NCBI RefSeq assembly: GCF_001676785.2
Contig: NZ_CP015910.2
Span: 434,001 to 498,000 of the forward strand
Source: Brachyspira hyodysenteriae ATCC 27164
GTDB taxonomy: Bacteria > Spirochaetota > Brachyspiria > Brachyspirales > Brachyspiraceae
Length of the DNA stretch: 64,000 nt
Direction: 5' to 3'
Both the position numbers and the translations under genes were made by a program. Below, one piece after another: positions 29,303 through 38,442 of the stretch. Position 1 is the stretch's first letter. The number at the start of each line of letters is the position of its first letter. The notes beneath the pieces were generated by a model. That model made no database searches. It was not told the origin of the DNA and worked only from the letters and a program-made list of their open reading frames with translations.

Positions 29303-29610
29303 CCCCGCCCTTTATATTTATTAATTTATTTTTTATATGTATTTTATTATTCCTCATTACTTTATTAGATATTTCTGTATCCCACCCAAGCGGAGGATAA
29401 ATTTTTTGCCTATTCAACGCACGGTAAGCCAATCTAAAAATTTAAATCGATTTATAATACAATTTTTATTATATCATAAATTTTACTAACCGTGCGTTAT
29501 ACTGATAATAAATCTAATAGCATCTAGGGTGGGGCATGCTTTTTCTTATTCAGCCTTATATATGATTATAGATTGTGATTTAAAGTTGATCTTATATCTA
29601 ATGGGCGGGG
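29303..29610. repeat. Dispersed GC-box inverted-repeat element, copy B
   Basis: Same architecture as the element at 8189-8504: CCCCGCCC (29303) and CCCACCC (29381) 78 apart, a centre with CTATTCAACGCACGGT (29410-29425) and ACCGTGCGTT (29489-29498) as inverted repeats, then GGGTGGGG (29527) and GGGCGGGG (29603) 76 apart, ending TATGTAATTG. The 16-mer at 29410 is the exact reverse complement of 8373-8388. It fills the gene-free stretch 29290-29628. Confidence 0.8.
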
Positions 29611-29628
29611 TATGTAATTGATTTTAAC

Positions 29629-29662
29629 AAAAAAGGAAACCAGATTAACTGATTTCCTTTTT
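29629..29662. terminator. Terminator of the OppA-type gene cluster
   Basis: AAAAAAGGAAACCAG (29629-29643) with CTGATTTCCTTTTT (29649-29662), usable from both sides; it lies 20 bp after the stop of the minus-strand lipoprotein gene. Confidence 0.8.
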
Positions 29663-29682
29663 ATTTAATTGAAATTTAAAAA

Positions 29683-31272
29683 TTATTTTTCCAGATATGC
29701 ATAATCGAATCTATATTTAGCTAAAGGATCAAGTTTATAATCTTTAAGCTGTTTTGAAATCATTAAAGCATTTGCTCTGTAATGTATAGGTATTATAGGC
29801 ATATCATACATAAGTATTTTTTCAGCATCATGAAGAACTTTCATTCTTTCTTGAGGATTAACTATCTGCTTTGAGCCTTCTACAAGTTTATCATATTCAG
29901 GATTATTGTATCCAGGATTACTAGGAGCATAACTTAAATATAATTCAAGCATAGTCATAGGGTCATTATAATCACCTGTCCAACCGCTAAGCACCATTTG
30001 ATAGCTTAAATCTCTGAAGCTCTGAAGTATAACAGCCCATTCTCTTGGTACTATAACAGCATCAACACCGATGTTCTTCCACATTTGCTGTATAGCTTCA
30101 ACCATAACAACATTTCCGTCATTTGCTACTAAAACTTCTAAAACAGGATAATTTTCACCGTTAGGATATCCTGCTTCAGCCATCAATTTTTTAGCTTCCT
30201 CTATATTTTTTTGATAATCATTGCTTTGTACGCTTATATAGTTTCCTCCTTTAGCTCTGAACTCACCTTCATAATCGCTGATTAAAGGCGGAACAAAAGC
30301 ACCAGCAGGTTTTTGACCTGATTTATTTATTGAGTCTACTATATAGTTTCTGTCAATAGCAAGAGCTAATGCCCTTCTAACTCTAGAATCTTTTAATGCT
30401 TCATTTGTTAAATTCATTTCAAAGAATACAGTACCATAAGCCTGATTCATAACTATTAAACCTTCTTTTTGAAGATTATCAACTTCCTGAGCAGGTACTA
30501 AATTAGAGAAATGTATTTGTCCGTTTCTCAAAGCAGCTAATGCAGTATTTTTATCGGCTATCATTGAAACAGTAATTTTTTTAGCAACTATTTTATCTTT
30601 ATCATAATAGTTTGTGTTAATTTCCATAACTATTCTGTCATCTCTTACCCTTTCAGTCATTCTATAAGCACCATTACCTATATAACTTTCAGGACTAGAA
30701 ACCCAAGTATCTCCATATTTTTCTATGATATCTTTTCTAACAGGTACAAACATATCAGAAAGTTCTAGGAAATATGCAGTAGGATTTTCTAATGTTATTT
30801 CTATGGTGTAATCATCTATCTTTTTTATTCCTAATTCTTCAACATTAACTTCGCCTTTTGATATCTTTAATGCATTTTTCACAGGGGCCATAAGTGAAGC
30901 GTAAGGAGCAGCTGTTTTAGGGTCTACAAATCTTCTATAGCTATATACAAAATCATCAGCAGTAACAGGCATACCATCAGACCATTTTGCATTAGTTCTT
31001 AGATAGAATGTATAAGTAATTCCATCTTCGCTCATTTTGTAGTTTTCGGCCATACCTCCTACTATTTTTCCATCCTTATCTTTTTTCATAAGACCTTCAA
31101 AGAAATGTCTAATATAAACTGTACCGGCACTTGCAGTATTGAGGTGAGGATCTATAGTAGCAACTTCTCCTCCTAAAGATACAACTATAGAATCATCTGT
31201 AGTTTTTTCACTACTTGAACATGAAAATATAAAAAATAATAATAGAGTTATTGAAAGTATAATTTTTTTCAT
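29683..31272 (-). CDS. OppA-type peptide-binding lipoprotein (copy 1)
   Basis: A 529-residue solute-binding protein of the SBP_bac_5 family that would capture oligopeptides for an ABC importer. It has a lipoprotein signal (MKKIILSITLLLFFIFSCSSSE, lipobox Cys at residue 18). Family motifs are EVATIDPHLNTASAG, FEGLMKKDKDG, YTFYLRTNAKWSDGMPVTADDFVYSYRR, RRALALAIDRNYIV and a C-terminal MPIIPIHYRANA. It lies 92 bp from a closely related paralogue. No permease or ATPase gene is near, so it must share a transporter encoded elsewhere. Confidence 0.93.
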   Translation of the reverse strand: MKKIILSITLLLFFIFSCSSSEKTTDDSIVVSLGGEVATIDPHLNTASAGTVYIRHFFEGLMKKDKDGKIVGGMAENYKMSEDGITYTFYLRTNAKWSDGMPVTADDFVYSYRRFVDPKTAAPYASLMAPVKNALKISKGEVNVEELGIKKIDDYTIEITLENPTAYFLELSDMFVPVRKDIIEKYGDTWVSSPESYIGNGAYRMTERVRDDRIVMEINTNYYDKDKIVAKKITVSMIADKNTALAALRNGQIHFSNLVPAQEVDNLQKEGLIVMNQAYGTVFFEMNLTNEALKDSRVRRALALAIDRNYIVDSINKSGQKPAGAFVPPLISDYEGEFRAKGGNYISVQSNDYQKNIEEAKKLMAEAGYPNGENYPVLEVLVANDGNVVMVEAIQQMWKNIGVDAVIVPREWAVILQSFRDLSYQMVLSGWTGDYNDPMTMLELYLSYAPSNPGYNNPEYDKLVEGSKQIVNPQERMKVLHDAEKILMYDMPIIPIHYRANALMISKQLKDYKLDPLAKYRFDYAYLEK

Positions 31273-31364
31273 TTTATTTACCCTTTTTATAAAGATACTA
31301 TATTGTAGTATAAAATTATAAAAAGTACAAATTTATATTGATAAAATATGTAATTTATTTATTA

Positions 31365-32972
31365 TTATTCTAAATAGCAATAATTAAATCTATGTCTTCC
31401 AAATGGATTTAAAACAAGATCTTTTAGATTAGGAGACACTATAAATGAATCAGATCTATAATATAAAGGTATAATAGGCATTTCATCTAATAGTATAGCT
31501 TCAGCCTTTTTCATATTTTCCATTCTTAATCCATTATTTGTGTATATTGTTTTAGCTTCTGTTATTAGATTATCATATTGAGCATTAGAAAATCCTGAAT
31601 GATTGACTCCTCCGTAGCTAACCATAACATCAAGCATAGTCATAGGATCATGATAATCTCCAGTCCAACCCATTCTTGCAATTTGATATTTCTTTTTTGT
31701 AAGAGCAAGTAATGTAACAGGAAATTCTTCTTCAATTAATTCAACATCAATATTTAAATTATCTTTCCACATTGTTTGTATGGCTTTTCCTACTTCATAA
31801 AATAAACCAGGAGATACTTTAAGCTCTAAAATAGGATAATTATCCCCATTAGGGAATCCTGCTTCAGCCATTAATTCTTTGGCTTTTATTATATTTTCAT
31901 TATGTTTATCGATATTTATAAAATTTGATGACTCTTCTCTAAAATAAAATCTTTCCCCTTTTACGGCAGGCGGTACAAATGCTCCTGCCGGTGTTTGAGC
32001 TCCTTTAACTACATGTTCTATTAAGTATTTTCTGTCTATAGCTAATGATAAAGCCTGTCTTACCTTTTTGTCATTTAATGCATTATTAGTTATATTCAAT
32101 TCCAAATAAATTGTTCCTATAGCGTCATTTGCTCTGATATATCCTTGTTCAATAAGATATTCTATTTCACCAGGAGAAGGCTCTAAAGCCGAGAAATGCA
32201 ATTCATTGTTTCGTATTTTTTCTACCATATCAAAAACATCTGCACTTGGTATAAAAGTAAGTCTTTTTGCTATTATTTCATTTTTATCATAATAGAAAGG
32301 GTTTTCTTCAAATACTATTTTTTCATCTTTTATTCTCTCTTTAAGTATATATTGTCCGTTACATACATAAGTCTTTGGTTTTAATGTCCATTTATCACCA
32401 TATTTTTCTATTATATCTTTTCTTAAAGGCAGGAATACTCCAGAAGATGCCAGAAAATCTAAGAAATACAAAGAAGGTGTCTCTAATACCACTTTTAATG
32501 TAGTATCATTGATAGTTTCTACACCTAAATCACTAATATCCATAATACCAAGATTGATATTTTTGGCATTTTTTATTATATCAAGCATATATGAATATGA
32601 AGAGTTAAGTTTTTTATCTAAAGCCCTTTTCCAGCTATATTCGAAATCATTTGCTGTTACAGGCTTACCATCAGACCATTTTGCATTAGTTCTTAAATAG
32701 AATATATAAGTCATTCCATCTTCAGAAATATCCCATCTTTCAGCCATACCAGGGATAATATTATTATTTTTGTCTATTTTTGTAAGGCCTTCAAAAGCAT
32801 GTAATATATAAGTACCTACTACCCCTATGGAGTTTAGTGTAGGATCTATAGTTACAGGCTCGCTTCCCATATTAATTATTATATCTCTTTTCGGATCTAT
32901 TACAGTACTTTTTTTATTACAGGAAATTATTATAAGCAATGTAAAAATAAATAATATTTTTTTTATATTCAC
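31365..32972 (-). CDS. OppA-type peptide-binding lipoprotein (copy 2)
   Basis: A 535-residue paralogue of the preceding protein with the same signature blocks (SEPVTIDPTLNSIGV, FEGLTKIDKNN, FYLRTNAKWSDGKPVTANDFEYSWKRA, RQALSLAIDRKYLI, MPIIPLYYRSD). The lipoprotein signal is KKILFIFTLLIIISCNKK with the lipid Cys near residue 18. The start codon is GTG at 32972, five bases after AGGAGG; this is preferred over internal Met. The two copies have drifted apart through much of their length, so the duplication is not recent, and they may bind different peptides. Confidence 0.92.
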   Translation of the reverse strand: MNIKKILFIFTLLIIISCNKKSTVIDPKRDIIINMGSEPVTIDPTLNSIGVVGTYILHAFEGLTKIDKNNNIIPGMAERWDISEDGMTYIFYLRTNAKWSDGKPVTANDFEYSWKRALDKKLNSSYSYMLDIIKNAKNINLGIMDISDLGVETINDTTLKVVLETPSLYFLDFLASSGVFLPLRKDIIEKYGDKWTLKPKTYVCNGQYILKERIKDEKIVFEENPFYYDKNEIIAKRLTFIPSADVFDMVEKIRNNELHFSALEPSPGEIEYLIEQGYIRANDAIGTIYLELNITNNALNDKKVRQALSLAIDRKYLIEHVVKGAQTPAGAFVPPAVKGERFYFREESSNFINIDKHNENIIKAKELMAEAGFPNGDNYPILELKVSPGLFYEVGKAIQTMWKDNLNIDVELIEEEFPVTLLALTKKKYQIARMGWTGDYHDPMTMLDVMVSYGGVNHSGFSNAQYDNLITEAKTIYTNNGLRMENMKKAEAILLDEMPIIPLYYRSDSFIVSPNLKDLVLNPFGRHRFNYCYLE

Positions 32973-33003
32973 AGATGCCTCCTGATAAAATTGTTACAAT
33001 ATA

Positions 33004-33032
33004 ATATTATATTCTATTTTGTATAAAGTCAA
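33004..33032 (-). promoter_or_regulatory. Promoter of the OppA-type gene pair
   Basis: On the minus strand TTGACT (33027-33032) with TAATAT (33004-33009) after 17 bp, or TATAAT after 15 bp. Confidence 0.55.
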
Positions 33033-33634
33033 TATATTGTAAATATTGAACATAATTCTATAATATATAATTATTATTTATTGCTATTTATTATTATAAA
33101 TATATTTAAAGTTTGATATAGTATAAATTTATTTGTATAATGTCTTTAATAATGTCGTTAATATTTTTTTTAATAAGAATTAGTGATTTATATTTTGTAT
33201 AATAGTTTAAAATAATGATATAATTTTTGTATATTATTAGTATTTATTACATATTAGTAATATTTATTAAATTGATTATTATTTTTTTATCAAATTTATA
33301 GCTAATTTATATTGTATACTAATACCCGGTATAATTATATTAATTAAATGACTTATATTAATATAAATTAGATAATAAATATGAAATTATTATAAAAATT
33401 GGAATTTTAATGTATATGAATACATTAAAATAGAGATGATAAACTAAACAAAACAGTATAATTTTAATATTAGTAACTTTATTTTTAATAAAAAGATTTT
33501 AATATTTTATATTTTACAATTTAAAACATATATTTTTCACAATAAATATTATTTATTAATGTATCTTTTAGAATAAAAAATTAAATAAAATAAATTTTTT
33601 TATAAATAAAATTAAAAAAAATGCTCGCAAATGA
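33033..33634. other. AT-rich gene-free stretch with two inverted repeats
   Basis: About 600 bp of nearly pure A/T with no credible ORF. Two symmetric sites stand out: ATACC-C-GGTAT (33322-33332), the only GC-rich spot, and TTTTAATGTAT (33405-33415) with ATACATTAAAA (33420-33430), an 11-bp perfect inverted repeat with a 4-nt spacer. Either could be a regulatory site; nothing else is seen. Confidence 0.5.
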
Positions 33635-33671
33635 AAATTCAATTGACAATTGAATTTAATTTTACTATACT
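33635..33671 (+). promoter_or_regulatory. Consensus promoter with a 23-bp palindromic operator
   Basis: TTGACA (33643-33648), 17 bp, TATACT (33666-33671) is a near-ideal sigma-70 promoter 46 bp before the CoA-transferase ATG. A perfect palindrome, AAATTCAATTG and CAATTGAATTT around one central A (33635-33657), covers the whole -35 box. A repressor bound here would block RNA polymerase. The half-site CAATTG is of the kind seen with some MarR-type regulators, but no regulator gene is adjacent. Confidence 0.75.
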
Positions 33672-33716
33672 AGAGTTTATTAAAATAACTATTAAAAAAT
33701 TAATCGGAGGTATTTC

Positions 33717-35063
33717 ATGGATTTCAAAGCCTTATATAAACAAAAATTAACAACTGCAGATGAAGCAGTCAAAGTTATAAAATCTGGTGATTGGATTGAC
33801 TATGGTTGGGTTACTGCTACAGTAATAGATTTGGATAAAGCTTTAGCAAAAAGATTGCCTGAATTAACAGATCTTAATTTCAGAGGCGGTATATTAATGT
33901 GGGAGCCTGAAATTTTTAAGATAGAGAATCCTGAAAAACATATAACTTGGAATTCATGGCATATGTCAGGATTAGAAAGAAAAGCAGTTGATAAAGGTTT
34001 TTGTTTCTATGATCCTATTCGTTATTCAGAAATGCCTAGATATTATAGAGAGTTGCCAAGAGGAATAGATGTAGCTATGTTCCAAGTATCAGAAATGGAC
34101 GAAAACGGCTATTTCAACTTTGGTCCTAATGCTTCACATATGCAGGCTTTAATAGAAAGATCAAAATGCGTAATAGTAGAAGTAAATAAAAATATGCCAA
34201 GATGTTTAGGTGCTGCTAATATAGGCGGAGAAGCTGTACATATCAATCAAGTAGATATGATAGTAGAAGGAAGCAACACTCCTATAAAAGAAATGCCAGC
34301 AGGCGGTGCTACAGAAGTAGATAAAACAGTAGCTAGACTTATAGTGGAAGAAATACCTAACGGTGCTTGTTTACAATTAGGTATAGGCGGTATGCCTAAT
34401 GCTGTTGGTTCATTAATAGCAGAATCAGACTTGAAAGATTTAGGTGTTCATACAGAAATGTATGTTGATGCTTTTGTTGATATATCTTTAGCAGGCAAAA
34501 TTACAGGTTCTAAAAAGAATATAGATAAAGGCAGACAAACTTATGCATTCGGTGCTGGTACTAAGAAATTGTATGATTATATACATAATAACCCTGAATG
34601 TTTATCAGCTCCTGTAGATTATACTAATGATGTAAGAGTAATTTCTTCTATAGACAATTTTATGTCAATAAATAATGCTGTAGAAATAGATTTATTCGGA
34701 CAAGTAAGTGCTGAATCAACAGGATTCAAACATATAAGCGGAGCAGGCGGACAATTAGACTTCGTATTAGGAGCTTATTTATCTAAAGGCGGAAAAAGCT
34801 TTATCTGCTTATCTTCAACAGTAACAGGAAAAGACGGACAATTAAAATCAAGAATAGTTCCAAGTTTTGCTAATGGTACTGTAATTACAGATACTAGAGC
34901 TAATACTCATTATGTAGTAACAGAATATGGTAAAGTTAACTTAAAAGGTTTAACTACTTGGCAAAGAGCTGAGGCTTTAATCTCTATAGCACACCCTGAT
35001 TTGAGAGATGGCTTAATAAAAGAGGCAGAAAAAGCAAAAATTTGGAGAAAGAGTAACAAATAA
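33717..35063 (+). CDS. Acetyl-CoA hydrolase/transferase family CoA-transferase (butyryl-CoA:acetate type)
   Basis: A 448-residue class of CoA-transferase that exchanges CoA between butyryl-CoA (or 4-hydroxybutyryl-CoA) and acetate, releasing butyrate. Motifs include [29 protein letters not shown], the glycine loop [11 protein letters not shown], the active-site region [26 protein letters not shown] (Glu in SAES the likely CoA-thioester residue), and [20 protein letters not shown] precedes ATG 33717. It heads a three-gene operon with an acyl-CoA dehydrogenase fusion and a flavodiiron protein, which makes the butyrate reading more likely than 4-hydroxybutyrate use. Confidence 0.9.
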   Translation: MDFKALYKQKLTTADEAVKVIKSGDWIDYGWVTATVIDLDKALAKRLPELTDLNFRGGILMWEPEIFKIENPEKHITWNSWHMSGLERKAVDKGFCFYDPIRYSEMPRYYRELPRGIDVAMFQVSEMDENGYFNFGPNASHMQALIERSKCVIVEVNKNMPRCLGAANIGGEAVHINQVDMIVEGSNTPIKEMPAGGATEVDKTVARLIVEEIPNGACLQLGIGGMPNAVGSLIAESDLKDLGVHTEMYVDAFVDISLAGKITGSKKNIDKGRQTYAFGAGTKKLYDYIHNNPECLSAPVDYTNDVRVISSIDNFMSINNAVEIDLFGQVSAESTGFKHISGAGGQLDFVLGAYLSKGGKSFICLSSTVTGKDGQLKSRIVPSFANGTVITDTRANTHYVVTEYGKVNLKGLTTWQRAEALISIAHPDLRDGLIKEAEKAKIWRKSNK

Positions 35064-35127
35064 ATTTGAATATTGATGATCATTTTTATATACTATTAAA
35101 TAAATAATATTGTTAAAGGAGAAGCAA

Positions 35128-37047
35128 ATGTTTAAAACAACAGAAAAGCATGAAGAACTTCGTGCCAAAATTAGGGCATGGGCTGAAGAAGTTGTAACTC
35201 CAATAGCTCATGAGCACGATCAGACAGGTAAATTCCCAACAGAAGCTGTAAAACAATTAGGTAAAGGCGGATTAGATATAATGGGTTTGCCTTTTGAAAC
35301 AAAATACGGCGGAGCAGGATTTGATAATATTGCTTATGCTATAGCTGTAGAAGAGCTTTCAAGAGTAGACGGAAGTATGGGTGTAATTTTATCAGCTCAT
35401 TGTTCTTTAGGTAGTTATCCTATCTACGCTTTCGGTACTGAAGAACAAAAGAAAAAATATTTAGTTCCTCTTGCTGAAGGTAAAAGATTAGGTGCTTTCG
35501 GTTTAACAGAACCAGAAGCTGGATCTGATGCTGGCGGTACAGAAACTACTGCTGAATTAAAAGGTGATCACTATATATTGAATGGTGAGAAAATATTCAT
35601 AACTAACTCTATAGAAGCTGAAAGTTATGTAGTATTCGCTGTTACTACTCCTGGTATCGGAACTAAAGGTATCAGTGCTTTCATAGTTGAAAAAGGTTGG
35701 GAAGGTTTTGAATTTGGTGAAAAATACGACAAATTAGGAATTCGTGCTTCTGCTACAGCTCAGTTACTTTTCGATAACGTTAAAGTTCCTAAAGAAAACT
35801 TGCTTGGTAAAGAAGGACAAGGATTTAAAATTGCTATGCAGACTCTTGACGGCGGTCGTATTGGTATTGCTGCTCAAGCATTAGGTATCGCTCAAGGTGC
35901 TTATGAAGCTGCTGTAGCTTATTCTAAAGAAAGAATACAGTTCGGACGTCCTATCGCTCAGCAACAAGCTATCGCTTTCAAACTTGCTGATATGGCTACT
36001 AAATTACGTGCTGCTAGACTTCTTATCTACAGTGCTGCTGCTATGAAAGACAGACATGAACCTTATGGTACTGAATCTGCTATGGCTAAATTATACGCTT
36101 CTGAAATAGGTTTGGAAGTTGTAAACCAAGCTCTTCAAATCCATGGCGGTAACGGATATATTAAAGGTGCTTATATAGTAGAAAGAGCTTATCGTGATGC
36201 TAAAATTTGTACTATTTATGAAGGTACAAGTGAAATACAAAAAGTTGTTATTTCTGCTGCTATACTTGGTAAAATGCCTAAATCTCCTGTTGCTGCTGCT
36301 GGTCCTATGGCTAAAAAAGGTCCTATCACTGGTGAAAGAAGAAATATCATCTTCAAAGAAGGTTCAGCTCAAGATAAAGTTGACGCTTTAGTAGCTGCTC
36401 TTAAGAAAGATGGAATTGACTTCTCTGTAGGTATTGACATTAATACACCTATCGTTAATGCTGAAAGAGTTGTTTCTGCTGGTAAAGGTATCGGTGCTAA
36501 AGAAAACATGAAACTTGTTGAGGACTTAGCTAAAGCTGCTGGTGCTGCTATAGGTTGTTCTCGCCCTGTTGCTGAAGAATTGAAATACTTACCTATCATC
36601 AGATATGTTGGTATGTCAGGTCAGAAATTCAATGGTAACTTATATATAGCTTGCGGTATTTCAGGTGCTAACCAACACTTGAAAGGTATCAAAAACGCTT
36701 CTATCATTGTAGCTATCAACGTTAAAGGTTCTGCTAAAATCTTCAAAAATGCTGACTATGGTATAGTTGGAGATGTTAAAGAAATCCTTCCATTACTTAC
36801 TAAAGCTCTTGATACTGGTGCTAAGAAACCTGCAGAAGTACCATATAAGAAAATGAAAAAGATTACTCCTAAGAAAACAATCGAATTACCTAAAATCTAT
36901 GTATGTAGCGGTTGTGGTTATGAGTATAATCCATTCATTGGTGATCCAGAATCTGAAATAGCTCCAGGTACAGACTTTACAGCTCTTCCAGAGGAATGGG
37001 TATGTCCTGAATGTAGTGAAGAAAAAGCTAACTTCATTAAGGCTTAA
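35128..37047 (+). CDS. Acyl-CoA dehydrogenase - EtfA FAD domain - rubredoxin fusion
   Basis: A 639-residue three-part redox protein. Residues 1-380 are a short-chain acyl-CoA dehydrogenase (FGLTEPEAGSDAGGTETTA, ITNSIEAESYVVFAV, IHGGNGYIKGAYIVERAYRDAK, and the catalytic Glu in YEGTSEIQ). Residues about 405-575 match the C-terminal FAD-binding domain of electron-transfer flavoprotein alpha (GIGAKENMKLVEDLA, LYIACGISGANQHLKGI, ADYGIVGD); the EtfA N-terminal domain is absent. Residues about 590-639 are rubredoxin (YVCSGCGYEY ... WVCPECSEEK, Cys4 iron). The likely electron path is acyl-CoA FAD to Etf FAD to rubredoxin iron, or the reverse. ATG 35128 follows AAAGGAG; an upstream TTG at 35110 is not used. 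Codons are biased to ATC, AAC, TTC and CGT, as in highly expressed genes. Confidence 0.93.
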   Translation: MFKTTEKHEELRAKIRAWAEEVVTPIAHEHDQTGKFPTEAVKQLGKGGLDIMGLPFETKYGGAGFDNIAYAIAVEELSRVDGSMGVILSAHCSLGSYPIYAFGTEEQKKKYLVPLAEGKRLGAFGLTEPEAGSDAGGTETTAELKGDHYILNGEKIFITNSIEAESYVVFAVTTPGIGTKGISAFIVEKGWEGFEFGEKYDKLGIRASATAQLLFDNVKVPKENLLGKEGQGFKIAMQTLDGGRIGIAAQALGIAQGAYEAAVAYSKERIQFGRPIAQQQAIAFKLADMATKLRAARLLIYSAAAMKDRHEPYGTESAMAKLYASEIGLEVVNQALQIHGGNGYIKGAYIVERAYRDAKICTIYEGTSEIQKVVISAAILGKMPKSPVAAAGPMAKKGPITGERRNIIFKEGSAQDKVDALVAALKKDGIDFSVGIDINTPIVNAERVVSAGKGIGAKENMKLVEDLAKAAGAAIGCSRPVAEELKYLPIIRYVGMSGQKFNGNLYIACGISGANQHLKGIKNASIIVAINVKGSAKIFKNADYGIVGDVKEILPLLTKALDTGAKKPAEVPYKKMKKITPKKTIELPKIYVCSGCGYEYNPFIGDPESEIAPGTDFTALPEEWVCPECSEEKANFIKA

Positions 37048-37087
37048 GTTATAAATAATTTTAATAATTTTTTTGAGGAGGAAAATA

Positions 37088-38302
37088 ATGCATTGCGTTA
37101 GAAAAGTTACTGAAGATTTATATTGGGTTGGAGCGAATGAACATCGCTTGGCTCTATTTGAAAATGTACACCCTTTAACTAAAGGTGTTTCTTATAACTC
37201 TTATGTTCTTTTAGATGAAAAAACAGTTCTTTTTGATACAGTTGACTGGGCTGTTTGCAGACAATTCTTAGATAACTTAGAATATGTTTTAAACGGTAAA
37301 AAACTTGACTATATGGTTATTAACCACATGGAACCAGACCACGCTGCTTCTATAGATGAAGTTTTAATCAGACACCCTGAAACTAAAGTTATAGCTACTG
37401 AAAAAGCTTTCATGTTCATGGATCAGTTTGGATTCACTATTCCTGAAGATAAAAAAGAACAAGTAAAAGAAGGCGATAGCAAAAAATTCGGTAAACACGA
37501 AGTTGCTTTCGTAGCTGCTCAAATGGTACACTGGCCAGAAGCTATGGTTACTTTTGATACTACTAATGGAGTATTATTCTCTGCTGACGCTTTCGGTTCT
37601 TTCATCGCTTTAGACGGAAGATTATTCAATGACGAAGTTAACTTCGACAGAGATTGGTTAGATGAGGCTAGAAGATATTATACTAACATCGTTGGTAAAT
37701 ATGGCCCTCACGTACAAAACTTGCTCAAAAAAGCTGGCGGAATTATTGACAAAATTAAAATGTTCTGTCCTTTACATGGACCTATTTGGAGAAACAATCT
37801 AGGTTATATCCTTGATAAATACAACAAATGGAGTACTTATGAGCCTGAAGAAAAAGGTGTATTAATCGTATATGCTTCTATGTATGGTAATACTGAAAAT
37901 ATGGTTGGCGTTTTAGCTGCTAAATTGGCTGAAAAAGGTGTTACTAATATAGCTATGCATGATGTATCTAGCACTCACGTTTCTTACTTGATCGCTGATA
38001 CTTTCAAATTAAGCCACGTTGTATTAGCTTCTGTTACTTACAACCTTAATATTTATCCTCCAATGCATAACTATTTAGATGATATGAGAGCTCTTAACGT
38101 TCAAAAACGTAAGTTCGCTATCATAGAAAATGGTTCTTGGGCTCCTAAATCTGGTGCTTTAATGCAAGAATTCATTGAAAATAACTTGAAACAATGTGAA
38201 ATCTTAGATGCACAAGTTTCTGTTTCTTCTTCTATGAAAGCTGCTAACGTTGGTGAAATGGACGCTTTAGTAGACGCTATAGTTGAATCTATTAATAAAT
38301 AA
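37088..38302 (+). CDS. Flavodiiron protein (FprA/ROO type)
   Basis: A 404-residue A-type flavoprotein that reduces O2 to water or NO to N2O in the cytoplasm of anaerobes. The metallo-beta-lactamase-like part carries the diiron site H80-x-E82-x-D84-H85 in NHMEPDHAAS, with later His residues in VHWPEAMVTF and PLHGPIW. The C-terminal flavodoxin part has the FMN loop VLIVYASMYGNTENM. GAGGAGG ends 6 nt before ATG 37088. These proteins usually receive electrons from rubredoxin, and the preceding gene, 40 bp away, carries a rubredoxin domain. Codon use is again of the highly expressed type. A terminator follows. Confidence 0.95.
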   Translation: MHCVRKVTEDLYWVGANEHRLALFENVHPLTKGVSYNSYVLLDEKTVLFDTVDWAVCRQFLDNLEYVLNGKKLDYMVINHMEPDHAASIDEVLIRHPETKVIATEKAFMFMDQFGFTIPEDKKEQVKEGDSKKFGKHEVAFVAAQMVHWPEAMVTFDTTNGVLFSADAFGSFIALDGRLFNDEVNFDRDWLDEARRYYTNIVGKYGPHVQNLLKKAGGIIDKIKMFCPLHGPIWRNNLGYILDKYNKWSTYEPEEKGVLIVYASMYGNTENMVGVLAAKLAEKGVTNIAMHDVSSTHVSYLIADTFKLSHVVLASVTYNLNIYPPMHNYLDDMRALNVQKRKFAIIENGSWAPKSGALMQEFIENNLKQCEILDAQVSVSSSMKAANVGEMDALVDAIVESINK

Positions 38303-38338
38303 TGATACCATAATTATTTATTAATCTATATAATAAAG

Positions 38339-38372
38339 ACCGATTCAGGTGATAAACTTGAATCGGTTTTTT
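38339..38372 (+). terminator. Terminator of the CoA-transferase operon
   Basis: ACCGATTCA (38339-38347) pairs with TGAATCGGT (38359-38367), then TTTTTT. Confidence 0.88.
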
Positions 38373-38442
38373 ATTAAACCATTTTTAAATTTTGACGAAG
38401 ATAAAAATAATATAGATAATATAAATAAGGAAATAATTTTTT

